Shown here piece after piece: positions 7,829 through 14,391 of a stretch of DNA of 17,945 nt. The notes under the pieces are model-generated. The model saw only the letters and a list, made by a program, of their open reading frames with translations, was not told the origin of the DNA and made no database searches. The DNA comes from an uncultured Christensenella sp. GTDB lineage: Bacteria; Bacillota; Clostridia; Christensenellales; UBA1750. The stretch lies in NCBI GenBank assembly GCA_905193155.1, contig CAJJNQ010000047.1:1-17945 (forward strand), read 5' to 3'. Within the stretch, counting starts at the first letter, position 1, and each line of letters opens with the position of its first letter. A program made the position numbers and the translations under genes.

Positions 7829-8773
7829 TCAGATGATGCTTTCGCCGCGCAGCGTCTTGGAAAGCGTGTTCACGGTGAAGAGCAGCGTCAGGCTGACGAT
7901 GGATTTCATGATCGAAATCGCGGTCGCCAGGGAATAGCTCCCCGAGCCCAGACCGAGATTGTATACGTACAAGTCAAGCACCTGGATCTTGTCCTTGTTG
8001 AACGCGTTTTGAAAGACATAGTACTGGTCCACGCCGTTGTTGAGAAAATTGGCGACGTTCATCATCAACAGGACGAAGTAGGTCGGCAACAGGCTGGGGA
8101 TCGTGATGTGCCAGATCACCCGGAACCGCCCCGCGCCGTCCACATACGCCGCCTCGTACAGCTCCTGATCAATTCCTGCGATGGCCGCGATGTACATGAT
8201 GGCGGACCACCCCGTCCCCTTCCACGTGCTCAGCAGCCACATCATCATCCAGACGTGGTCGGTCATTTGCAGGTAAAGGACCGGCGTGTCATAGACACCC
8301 AGCCGGATGCAGAGGTTGTTGACCATGCCAGAACTGGAAAACAGCGAAAAGGCCAGCGCGTAGACCAAAACCCAGGAGATAAAGTGCGGCAGCGTCGTCA
8401 GCGTCTGCACAACCTTCTTGAACCAGTTGCACTTGATTTCCGAAAGCAGTATGGCAAAGGCCATCGGCAACCAGCTGAACAGAATGCTCAATCCCGACAT
8501 GGCAAAAGTGTTGAGCATTACATCGAAGATCTGCTTGCGTTTGGACGCATTGGAAAACAGCGTGGTAAACCACTCCAGTCCGACAAACTCGCAGTCCTTC
8601 AACTGAAACGGAGGCCGGTAGTCATAAAACGCATAGGCCCAGCCGTGCAGCGGGAAATAGGAGAAAAGGAACACCAGCACCAAAAAAGGAAAGACCATCA
8701 GAAACAGCTTGTAGCTGTACAGCTTCTTTGTGTTGATGCGGGTGGGTTTGACCGGGGTCGTCTTGATCGACAT
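7829..8773 (-). CDS. Carbohydrate ABC transporter permease, LplB/YteP type
   Basis: A 314-residue CUT1-type permease, first gene of the sugar operon and partner of the LplC-type protein. After a basic N-terminus (TPVKPTRINTKK) comes the first helix KLFLMVFPFLVLVFLFSYFPLHGW, then the subgroup marks GLEWF, ETL-like DVMLNTFAMSG, LLSEIKCNWFKKVVQTLTTLPHFISWV, and the EAA loop YEAAYVDGAGRFRVIWHITI. The end GSYSLATAISIMKSIVSLTLLFTVN is also typical. ATG at 8773 has GGAGGG 7 bases upstream. The AT-rich region above it separates it from the divergent kinase gene. Confidence 0.94.
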   Translation of the reverse strand: MSIKTTPVKPTRINTKKLYSYKLFLMVFPFLVLVFLFSYFPLHGWAYAFYDYRPPFQLKDCEFVGLEWFTTLFSNASKRKQIFDVMLNTFAMSGLSILFSWLPMAFAILLSEIKCNWFKKVVQTLTTLPHFISWVLVYALAFSLFSSSGMVNNLCIRLGVYDTPVLYLQMTDHVWMMMWLLSTWKGTGWSAIMYIAAIAGIDQELYEAAYVDGAGRFRVIWHITIPSLLPTYFVLLMMNVANFLNNGVDQYYVFQNAFNKDKIQVLDLYVYNLGLGSGSYSLATAISIMKSIVSLTLLFTVNTLSKTLRGESII

Positions 8774-8804
8774 CTCGTTCCCTCCTTATTTCTCTTTTTT
8801 CACC

Positions 8805-8832
8805 TATATATTTACCACATGCGTTATGTTAA
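8805..8832 (-). promoter_or_regulatory. Candidate promoter of the sugar operon
   Basis: On the minus strand TTAACA (8827-8832) and TATATA (8805-8810) are 16 bases apart and lie about 32 bases before the first start codon. The match to a sigma-A promoter is moderate, as expected of a promoter that needs an activator. Confidence 0.4.
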
Positions 8833-8838
8833 GTAAAT

Positions 8839-8875
8839 GTAATTATTAGTTGTATTTTTTGTAATAATTAGTGTT
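8839..8875. promoter_or_regulatory. 22-bp-spaced direct repeat, candidate YesN/AraC-type operator
   Basis: GTAATTATTAGTTGT (8839-8853) and GTAATAATTAGTGTT (8861-8875) match at 12 of 15 positions with a 22-bp period, about two DNA turns. They lie immediately upstream of the putative operon -35 box. AraC-type activators commonly use tandem half-sites with this geometry. The same bases also form an AATTATTA/TAATAATT inverted repeat, so the reading as direct repeat is an inference. Confidence 0.4.
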
Positions 8876-9003
8876 TTGATATTTTTAGCGTTGTTGTTTA
8901 GAAAATCAGTGATTTAACATTTTATTCCATTTTATATTCGCTATGGCGATTATTTTTTTGTTGTTTCACTAAGAAAAAACGCGGCATCCTGAATTGCCAC
9001 ATG

Positions 9004-9033
9004 TTGATTTCTATGCTATTATTATCATATAAT
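9004..9033 (+). promoter_or_regulatory. Sigma-A-like promoter of the YesM/YesN pair
   Basis: TTGATT (9004-9009) and a consensus TATAAT (9028-9033) are separated by 18 bases. The kinase start codon is 52 bases after the -10 box, leaving a short leader with a GAGGT ribosome binding site. Confidence 0.55.
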
Positions 9034-9085
9034 GATGATTTGTTTACCTGGGAAGCGACTTTCAATCATTAAAACGAGGTAAAAA

Positions 9086-10843
9086 ATGCACTTCTGGAAA
9101 TTTCTGGATGACATCCGAATGAAATCCAAATTGCGGGGTTTTTACTTGTTCACCTGCACAGTGCCCATCGCTGTGCTCGGTCTTCTCATCGTGTTTTTCA
9201 GCCGCGACCAGCTATTGAAGCAGTGTCAGGACGCCGCTTCTGTGCGGCATGTCAACAACAAGTCCACCTTTGCACTTGCAGCGTATCTGGCGACCGACGT
9301 TTCCAGCAACATTCAAATCAACGCGCAGCTGCGCCGTCTTTTGACCACAGACTATCCCAATGAAGTGGCCGCTGTTGCAGCACAGCGGCAGGTGGACATC
9401 ATCACGCAGTATTTGCGAAGCTATCCGGAATTTGCATACATCTGGATTTACACATACAACGCCTCCTTGCGGGGGACGCCCTATCCGTACATCACGGAGG
9501 AGATTGAGGCGCAGCCCTGGTTTCAAGCCGCTGCAGACAGCCATGGCACGCTCCGCTGGTACATCACCGATCTTGAGCACGACAGTCGCTTGCAGCTGGT
9601 GCGCAAGATGCCACTGGTGGGGGACGACTTTGCCGTCATCGTCATCGGCCTGAGCGATACATACTTCAAGCTGCAGTTCTCCGGCACGCGCTATGATACC
9701 ATTCTGCTGCTGGACAACAAGCCATTTTTCGCGGTTCCCGGCACGCTGTACAACGATGACTGGCAGACGACGTTTGACGACGATGGGCAGCTGCTGCGCA
9801 CGCCTGCCAGCTTTTCCGATTCCATCCTGCTGTGCGACACCATTCTGCTTGACAAGTGCATCAACCACTTTACCGTGCTGACCGCCGACCGGAGCGCGCC
9901 GTCTTCGCTCCGCGCGGTGATGCTCTCGCTGCTGATGATTCTGTTCATCCTATTGCTGGCCGCTTTTTTGCTGATCTATCTGTTCACCTACATGATCGAC
10001 AAGAGAATTGTCATTCTCCAAAGGCAAATGCGCTCCATCAACGATGGAAAGCTGAAGATACAGGACGCGTTGACAGGAGAGGATGATCTTGGCCAGCTGT
10101 TTAACGACATGGTCCGGACCATACAGATCATGCAGGATCTGAATCAAAGCATCTACGAAAAAGAGCTGCGCGAACAGAAAAACCTGCGCTATCAGAAAGA
10201 GCTGGAGTACAAGTTGCTGGCAAACCAGGTCAATCCTCATTTTCTGTTCAATACAATGGAAAGCATCCATATGAAGGCCATTCTCAACGACGACCGTGAA
10301 GTTGCCCGAATGATCCGCAAGCTGAGCGTATTCCTTCGCCGCATGCTGCAAACGCCCGACAAGACTGTACTGCTCAGCGGCGAGCTGGATCTGATCCGGG
10401 GATACCTGGACATCCAGCAATTCCGTCATGAGAGACGCTTTTCCTACGAACTGCACATCGACGGCTCGGTCAACCCCGCCCGCCAGACCATACTGCCTCT
10501 GCTCCTGTTGCCCATCGTCGAAAACGCCGTGTTGCATGGCTTGGATCACTCGGTAGACAATGGGCACGTGCAAATCAGCGTATTTCCGCTCGAGGACGCG
10601 CTGCACATTTCGGTCTGTGACAACGGAACCGGGATGGACGAGGAGTCGTGCCGCGCGCTTCGGACGCGCATGAACCAAAGCGGCCAGGACCTGCAGGGTC
10701 AGAGCATCGGCCTATACAATGTCAATCAACGGATTAAACTCTACTACGGTTGCCGCTATGGCGTGGACATTCAGAGCGAGCTGGGCGTAGGGACAGTCAT
10801 TGATCTGATTCTTCCCTTGGACAGATCGGAGGAAAATCCATGA
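9086..10843 (+). CDS. YesM-type sensor histidine kinase
   Basis: A 585-residue membrane kinase that phosphorylates the response regulator encoded next. It has a short cytoplasmic start, membrane helix 1 (about residues 19-38), an extracellular sensor of about 230 residues, helix 2 (about 280-303, LLMILFILLLAAFLLIYLF), a HAMP linker and the His-kinase domain with the phospho-acceptor His385 in NQVNPHFLFNTMESIH. The ATPase domain shows the N box IVENAVLHG (Asn480), DNGTGMD (Asp512) and GQSIGLYNVNQRI. The start at 9086 has GAGGT 6 bases upstream. It overlaps the next gene by 4 bp (ATGA), so the two are co-translated. Kinases of this class next to LplABC-type operons sense oligosaccharides or cell-envelope cues; the ligand here is unknown. 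Confidence 0.94.
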   Translation: MHFWKFLDDIRMKSKLRGFYLFTCTVPIAVLGLLIVFFSRDQLLKQCQDAASVRHVNNKSTFALAAYLATDVSSNIQINAQLRRLLTTDYPNEVAAVAAQRQVDIITQYLRSYPEFAYIWIYTYNASLRGTPYPYITEEIEAQPWFQAAADSHGTLRWYITDLEHDSRLQLVRKMPLVGDDFAVIVIGLSDTYFKLQFSGTRYDTILLLDNKPFFAVPGTLYNDDWQTTFDDDGQLLRTPASFSDSILLCDTILLDKCINHFTVLTADRSAPSSLRAVMLSLLMILFILLLAAFLLIYLFTYMIDKRIVILQRQMRSINDGKLKIQDALTGEDDLGQLFNDMVRTIQIMQDLNQSIYEKELREQKNLRYQKELEYKLLANQVNPHFLFNTMESIHMKAILNDDREVARMIRKLSVFLRRMLQTPDKTVLLSGELDLIRGYLDIQQFRHERRFSYELHIDGSVNPARQTILPLLLLPIVENAVLHGLDHSVDNGHVQISVFPLEDALHISVCDNGTGMDEESCRALRTRMNQSGQDLQGQSIGLYNVNQRIKLYYGCRYGVDIQSELGVGTVIDLILPLDRSEENP

Positions 10844-12369
10844 AATTGATGTTTATCGATGATGAGCGCAATGTGGTCCTGGGATTGCAGCGCATTGTAG
10901 ACTGGAGGCAGTACGGCTTTAAGGTGATTGGCGTCGCGGCAAATGGACAGGAGGGACTGACAAAAATACAGGCTCTCCACCCGGACATCGTCCTTCTGGA
11001 CATCCGCATGCCGGGCCTGAGCGGCATCGAACTGATCCGCACAGCACGGGAGCAGGGCTTTGCTGGCGAATTCATTCTGCTGACCGCCCATGCGGATTTT
11101 GACTATGCGCACGACGCCATCCGCTACGGCGTTGTGGACTATCTGCTCAAGCCTGTGGACGAAGACGAGTTGCTTCGCGCCGTCCTTGAGGCGGAAAAGA
11201 GGATTATGGCCACAAGCGTTCTGGACCTTTACGGCAGTCAGAGCCTGAGCACAATGCGCTCGGCGCTGTTCGAGCGCGCGCTTGCAGGAAACCTGGACAA
11301 CATCGCGCTGCGGCTCAGCCTTAACGAGGGTGATCCCTGCCGCCTGATGGTCATCGACTGCAAAAACGAATCCGTCCTGCCCATCCAGCAGTTTCTGGAC
11401 TCGTTTCCGGGCTGCTCCCCTCTGCATTGCCTGACCGGTCAGCGCATCGTTCTGCTCATGCAGGGACGCGCGATGATCGCCGCGCAGGACGAACTGGTTC
11501 AAGGCGTTCGGAACATCGATTTCAAGGCCTTCTTCTTTTGCGGAAAGGTCTTCTTCACGCCGGAGCAGCTCCCGTCGGCGTTTCAGCCCATTGCCTGTCT
11601 GATGGATCGCTTCTGGTTCGTGTGCCGAAAAGGCAAATACCTCTACAGCGTTGACGAAGTGGAGAACAGGTCTCACCTGTCCACAAACTGCTGGAATGCG
11701 CAACAATTCGCCGCAGCGCTCTGCCAGGCGATGGACGGACAGGACGAAAGTCGCATCCAGCAGATGCTCGGTGCGCTGCGCTCCGCCATTTGTTGCCGCC
11801 AACCGTCCGTACCCGACGCAAAGGCGATGCTGCTTGCCGTATCTCACTCCATCAGCCAATACGTCGGCCTTCACCTTCCCAACCATTCATCAAAAGTTGA
11901 AAAGTTTCCCGAAGAAATCATGCTTGCTGAGTGTCTGGACAGCGCCCTTTTGTTGCTGCGCGACCTTTCCCGGCAAGTCATTGACTGGATGCAGCTGTAC
12001 ACGAACATTGATATCTGCCAACTTCTTCTGCAGCATCTTGAGCTCAACTACGCGCAGCCCCTTCAGCTGCAAAACCTCGCGCGTGAATTCGGCTATGACA
12101 GCGCCTATCTTGGCAAACTGCTGAAACAGAAAACCGGCTTCTCCTTCAACGCCTATCTGGACCACGTTCGTCTGCAGCATGCCTGCGTTCATCTGCGACA
12201 GGGAAAGCCCATCGCATTGATCGCGCAGTTGTGCGGCTACAGTTCCGTAGAGTATTTCTCTCAAAAATTCCGAAAGACGTTTGGATGCAGCCCCACACAG
12301 TACCGCCGCCAGGTTGCTGCGCGCAACGCGCAGCAACCTCAGCCGCCCTCCTCTACGCTCCACATCTAG
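10840..12369 (+). CDS. YesN-type response regulator with AraC DNA-binding domain
   Basis: A 509-residue regulator. The receiver domain (residues 1-120) has the acidic pair Asp7/Asp8, phospho-acceptor Asp54 in VLLDIRMPG, Thr82 and Lys104 in YLLKPVDE. A long variable middle region (about 130-390) follows, then two AraC-type helix-turn-helices: LQLQNLAREFGYDSAYLGKL and IALIAQLCGYSSVEYFSQKF, with the closing FRKTFGCSPTQYRRQV. It overlaps the kinase gene by 4 bp. By family and position it should activate the divergent sugar operon; the tandem repeat at 8839-8875 is the best candidate target. Confidence 0.95.
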   Translation: MKLMFIDDERNVVLGLQRIVDWRQYGFKVIGVAANGQEGLTKIQALHPDIVLLDIRMPGLSGIELIRTAREQGFAGEFILLTAHADFDYAHDAIRYGVVDYLLKPVDEDELLRAVLEAEKRIMATSVLDLYGSQSLSTMRSALFERALAGNLDNIALRLSLNEGDPCRLMVIDCKNESVLPIQQFLDSFPGCSPLHCLTGQRIVLLMQGRAMIAAQDELVQGVRNIDFKAFFFCGKVFFTPEQLPSAFQPIACLMDRFWFVCRKGKYLYSVDEVENRSHLSTNCWNAQQFAAALCQAMDGQDESRIQQMLGALRSAICCRQPSVPDAKAMLLAVSHSISQYVGLHLPNHSSKVEKFPEEIMLAECLDSALLLLRDLSRQVIDWMQLYTNIDICQLLLQHLELNYAQPLQLQNLAREFGYDSAYLGKLLKQKTGFSFNAYLDHVRLQHACVHLRQGKPIALIAQLCGYSSVEYFSQKFRKTFGCSPTQYRRQVAARNAQQPQPPSSTLHI

Positions 12370-12605
12370 CCTCTTCTCCAACTCAACCTCTTGTTTTACA
12401 AAATGCCCGCCATTGTGCGTGTTTATGTTTCATGAGCGTCGGCGGTTATAACGGATATAATAGAACAGGCTGCGATTCTCCCTGTATTCCAGGACGAATC
12501 CCAGCCTGACGGTGCGCAATCATCCGGGCCTGTATCGAATCGGCAATGGGCATGCGCCTCCCCTGATCCCCTCCCCGCCAAAATCAGAAAAGCCGGGAAC
12601 CCTTC
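12370..12605. other. Non-coding right end of the inserted block
   Basis: About 236 bases between the YesN stop and the parB junction. They contain an isolated TATAAT (12456-12461) without a matching -35 box and a 43-bp imperfect palindrome. A GTG-started frame from 12512 runs into parB in frame, but it has no ribosome binding site and its first 30 residues match nothing I know. Confidence 0.5.
12466..12508. repeat. 43-bp imperfect palindrome
   Basis: CAGGCTG at 12466 pairs with CAGCCTG at 12502-12508; inside, GATTC pairs with GAATC and CCTG with CAGG, with three mismatched positions, giving 16 paired bases around a short loop. No T run follows, so it is not a normal terminator. It lies about 100 bases from the block's right boundary. 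It could be a protein-binding site, a mobile-element end or an RNA stem. Confidence 0.6.
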
Positions 12606-12997
12606 GTTTGACGGAGCTTATCCCGCCTTTCCTTGACATGGTGGATGGCGGAAGGCTGGCGTTCAATCCGGCGGTGGAGCTGTCGTATCTGTCGCTGGAG
12701 AATCAGACGATTCTGTTTTCGATCATGGAGCGGGACGAATTGTCGCCGTCGCTGGCGCAGGCGCAGAATCTGCACAAGCTGTCCTCGCTGGGCAAGCTGG
12801 ATGAGTCTGCCATTGAGGCAATTCTTCTGACGGAGCCTGTGCTCAAAAAGAAGGTGACGCTCAAGGTGGAGCGCATCGCGCCGTACTTCCCACGCGGCAC
12901 CAATCCCGAGGAGATGGAGGCGGTGATTTTGAGGCTGCTTGCATCTTGGCAACGGTCGAGAGAGCAGAAACGCGCCCATGAAAACTCGGAACGTTGA
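12606..12997 (+). pseudogene. parB: ParB-type partition protein, C-terminal half (gene split by insertion)
   Basis: The sequence RLTELIPPFLDMVDGG, then LAFNPAVELSYLSLENQ, is the direct continuation of the helix-turn-helix left unfinished at 1274. It is followed by the C-terminal part (LSPSLAQAQNLHKLSSLGKLD, VTLKVERIAPYFPRGTNPEEME) seen in ParB proteins of Clostridial mobile elements. The first two bases complete the Arg codon begun at 1274. The stop is TGA at 12995-12997, followed 9 bases later by a hairpin. Without its own start signal this half is probably silent, although an in-frame GTG exists upstream at 12512. Confidence 0.92.
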
Positions 12998-13006
12998 CAT
13001 TCTGCG

Positions 13007-13037
13007 CACCGAGCTTCCCCTTCGGGAAAGCTCGGTG
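13007..13037 (+). terminator. Hairpin just after parB, probable terminator
   Basis: CACCGAGCTT and CCC on the left pair with GGG and AAGCTCGGTG on the right: 13 base pairs with one bulged A and a CTTC tetraloop. It starts 9 bases after the parB stop. The T tract is weak (TTCC, later TTATTTTCC). Confidence 0.6.
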
Positions 13038-13212
13038 TTCCGGTCGGCTTATTTTCCAGAAACAGCCCACTGGGCTATTTCTTCCAAAACGCTCGACCTT
13101 CAGGGCTTCGCCCCTCCGACGTGCTGCTTGCCGGAGCTTTTGCACAGATTCAGAGGAGTTTGAGAAACTTGCTTTTCGAGGGGTGAGCGTGTATTTTGTT
13201 TCTTCTCAAATT

Positions 13213-13255
13213 GGGTCTACCAGAAGAAAACTTCTTCTCTGGTAGACCCTTTCCC
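13213..13255 (+). terminator. Strong hairpin upstream of the surface-protein gene
   Basis: GGGTCTACCAGA (13213-13224) pairs with TCTGGTAGACCC (13238-13249), the stem extended by a few A-T and G-C pairs after one bulge, and is followed by TTTCCC. It lies 35 bases before the ribosome binding site of the next gene, so it may close the parAB unit or act as a leader attenuator. Confidence 0.55.
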
Positions 13256-13289
13256 ATAAAACCCAAGGAGAGAGAACGGAGGAATGCAT

Positions 13290-13726
13290 ATGAAACACAG
13301 AGCATGCAGGGCGCTGCTGTGTCTGGTGCTGGCGGCTTCGCTGCTGCTGCCCATGACGGTGGGCACGCTGGCGGGGTTGACCACCATCGGGACGGATGCG
13401 TCGAGGCCGGAATACTTCGAGGCGCTGGGCGCGAGCGGCAACTACAACCCGCTCAAGACGCCACATCACTACGACAAGACCACGGGCAACGTCGCCTACT
13501 GCCTGGAACACAAAAAGGACTCGCCGTCGTCGTCCGCCGAGTACACGGATTTTGACGCGTCGGCGCTGTGGGGGCAGAATACCGTCACGGGCATACAGGC
13601 CATCGTGGATCACGGCTACCCCAACAGCAACGGCGGGCTCAGTGAGGAGCAGGCGCACTACGCCACCGCGAACGCCATCCGCGCGTGGATGAAGAAGTCC
13701 GCGGACGTGGGGTATGAGTTCATGCT
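13290..13726 (+). pseudogene. Secreted thioester-domain-like surface protein, truncated by Rhs sequence
   Basis: The protein opens with a signal peptide: KHRACR, then LLCLVLAASLLLPMTVG. A domain follows with NVAYCLEHKKDSPSS and AHYATANAIRAWMKKSAD, which resembles the Cys-Gln thioester adhesin domain found on Firmicutes surface proteins; the Cys in YCLE would be the thioester Cys. I cannot place the partner Gln with confidence: the ATANAIR segment has Ala where TQ-type families carry Gln. ATG at 13290 is preferred over ATG 13284 because GGAGG is 7 bases upstream of the former and almost touches the latter. After about 145 residues, at GYEFML, the sequence turns into antisense Rhs DNA. The remaining frame to 13970 is therefore not part of the gene. 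Such proteins are normally several hundred residues long with a cell-wall anchor. Confidence 0.7.
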
Positions 13727-13769
13727 GGTTCATGGACAGCAGCGTGCCGTTGGTGTCGTAGCGGTAGTG
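13727..13769. repeat. 43-bp direct repeat, left copy (within Rhs core)
   Basis: Identical to 17895-17937 and continuing with 2-3 mismatches to the window's right edge (offset 4168 bp). Both copies encode, on the minus strand, the Rhs core segment HYRYDTNGTLLSMN. The left copy starts exactly where the surface-protein gene stops. Confidence 0.9.
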
Positions 13770-13947
13770 GATGGTATCCGTGCCGTTCGTCTCGTGCGTG
13801 ACCCGGCCGTCGACGTAGGTGTAGATCGTGGTCACGCCGTTTACAGTTTTCGAGGCGCGGTTGCCGTCCGCGTCATAAGTGAAGGTCAGCGTGCTGCCCG
13901 GTTTGCTCATGCTCACCAGTTGGCAGCCCTTCGACCAGGCTCTGCGC
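13727..13947 (-). pseudogene. Rhs core fragment (YD repeats)
   Basis: On the minus strand this reads WSKGCQLVSMSKPG, then FTYDADGNRASKTVNG, TTIYTYVDGRV and HYRYDTNGTLLSMN: tandem YD repeats of the Rhs beta-shell. It has neither a beginning nor an end. Upstream (right) it abuts the KTR gene, and downstream (left) it is cut at the surface-protein junction. It corresponds to the core segment lying immediately before the part seen at the right edge of the window, so it is a remnant of a second or third rhs copy. Confidence 0.85.
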
Positions 13948-14211
13948 TTACGCGTCTGGCCCGTTGCTAATCGTCATTTTCAACTTTACAATGTTTACTC
14001 TTGTTTCTTTCTTACACTTTGGGCAGAACAACGGAAAATTCAATAACACGGTATCTTCATACACCTTCGTCTTTGTCCGCTGCTTGCAATTCGGACAGGG
14101 AATCCATGCAGATTTATCAATCAACTCGCATTTCTCCCAGTAGTTTCGCTGCCTATCTCTATAATCCCTCATTACAGCAGGAGCAGATTCCCAGGGGTGA
14201 TTGGCCTCCAA
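13948..14211 (-). CDS. Cysteine-rich KTR-type small protein
   Basis: An 87-residue protein. Its C-terminal two thirds match the small cysteine-rich KTR family often carried by Gram-positive conjugative elements: WIPCPNCKQRTKTKVYEDTV, then FPLFCPKCKKETRVNI. The two CPxC pairs suggest a zinc ribbon. The TTG at 14209-14211 is chosen because AGGAG lies 7 bases upstream; the internal ATG (14172) has no ribosome binding site. The first 28 residues (HPWESAPAVMRDYRDRQRNYWEKCEL) are extra relative to the short members I recall and are unassigned. Members usually end PDAKTQSR; here PDA is followed by TAA and then codons for Ala-Gln-Ser, so the tail looks shortened by mutation. Function unknown. Confidence 0.75.
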   Translation of the reverse strand: MEANHPWESAPAVMRDYRDRQRNYWEKCELIDKSAWIPCPNCKQRTKTKVYEDTVLLNFPLFCPKCKKETRVNIVKLKMTISNGPDA

Positions 14212-14391
14212 AAGTCGACTCCTATTGTGTGCGAGAGATTATTAATCAGCTGCGCATGTTAGGTATTTGAACTGAATGCTATGGCAACGAGTGGCCAGAG
14301 CATATTCGTCCAGATACCATAGCATACCAAACCTCATATTACGTTCGCCTTTCTTCAGTCCGATGACATCTTACCGCCATGGGCGCGCAAG
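14212..14391. other. Gap between the KTR gene and the membrane protein gene
   Basis: About 180 bases with no convincing gene. A 9-bp inverted repeat (ATGCTATGG at 14276-14284, CCATAGCAT at 14317-14325) with a 32-base loop is present. A short minus-strand frame there, beginning MRFGMLWYLDEYALAT, has no known match to me and ends in stops. Confidence 0.4.

Larger units (their letters stand above)
8774..9085. promoter_or_regulatory. AT-rich divergent control region
   Basis: These 312 bases separate the sugar operon (leftward) from the YesM/YesN pair (rightward). They are strikingly AT-rich compared with the GC-rich genes on both sides. They hold the operon promoter candidate, the tandem repeat and a kinase promoter, and no convincing open frame. 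Confidence 0.7.
1275..12605. other. 11.3-kb block inserted into parB (sugar-utilisation island)
   Basis: The left parB half ends in ATTC at 1271-1274 and the right half resumes with GTTTGACGG at 12606. Joining them gives an Ile-Arg-Leu codon series and a 951-bp frame of 317 codons, so no parB base appears lost. TTC occurs at both boundaries (1272-1274 and 12603-12605), so the ends are ambiguous by 3 bp and a 3-bp target duplication is possible. The block carries one permease gene, a five-gene sugar operon and a two-component system. I see no transposase, integrase, tRNA or clear terminal inverted repeats in it. It may be a real insertion carried by an enzyme encoded elsewhere, or an assembly join; the exact frame restoration favours a real event. 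Confidence 0.8.

Noticed and set aside
10771..11886. A 371-codon minus-strand frame opposite the response regulator
   Set aside because: Antisense shadow of a receiver-AraC protein with all key residues; no independent support.
12433..12461. Promoter at the isolated TATAAT
   Set aside because: No -35 box at 16-18 bases upstream and no gene with a ribosome binding site follows; kept only as context for the palindrome.
1275..12605. Treating the inserted block as an IS element, transposon or prophage
   Set aside because: No transposase, integrase, phage gene or clear terminal inverted repeat is visible; only short imperfect direct repeats flank it.
12998..13289. Small gene between parB and the surface-protein gene
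   Set aside because: Short frames there overlap hairpins and lack ribosome binding sites; the region reads as terminators and leader.
13727..13970. C-terminal extension of the surface-protein frame as a new domain
   Set aside because: The plus-strand residues after GYEFML come from the reverse complement of Rhs YD repeats, which read sensibly only on the minus strand.
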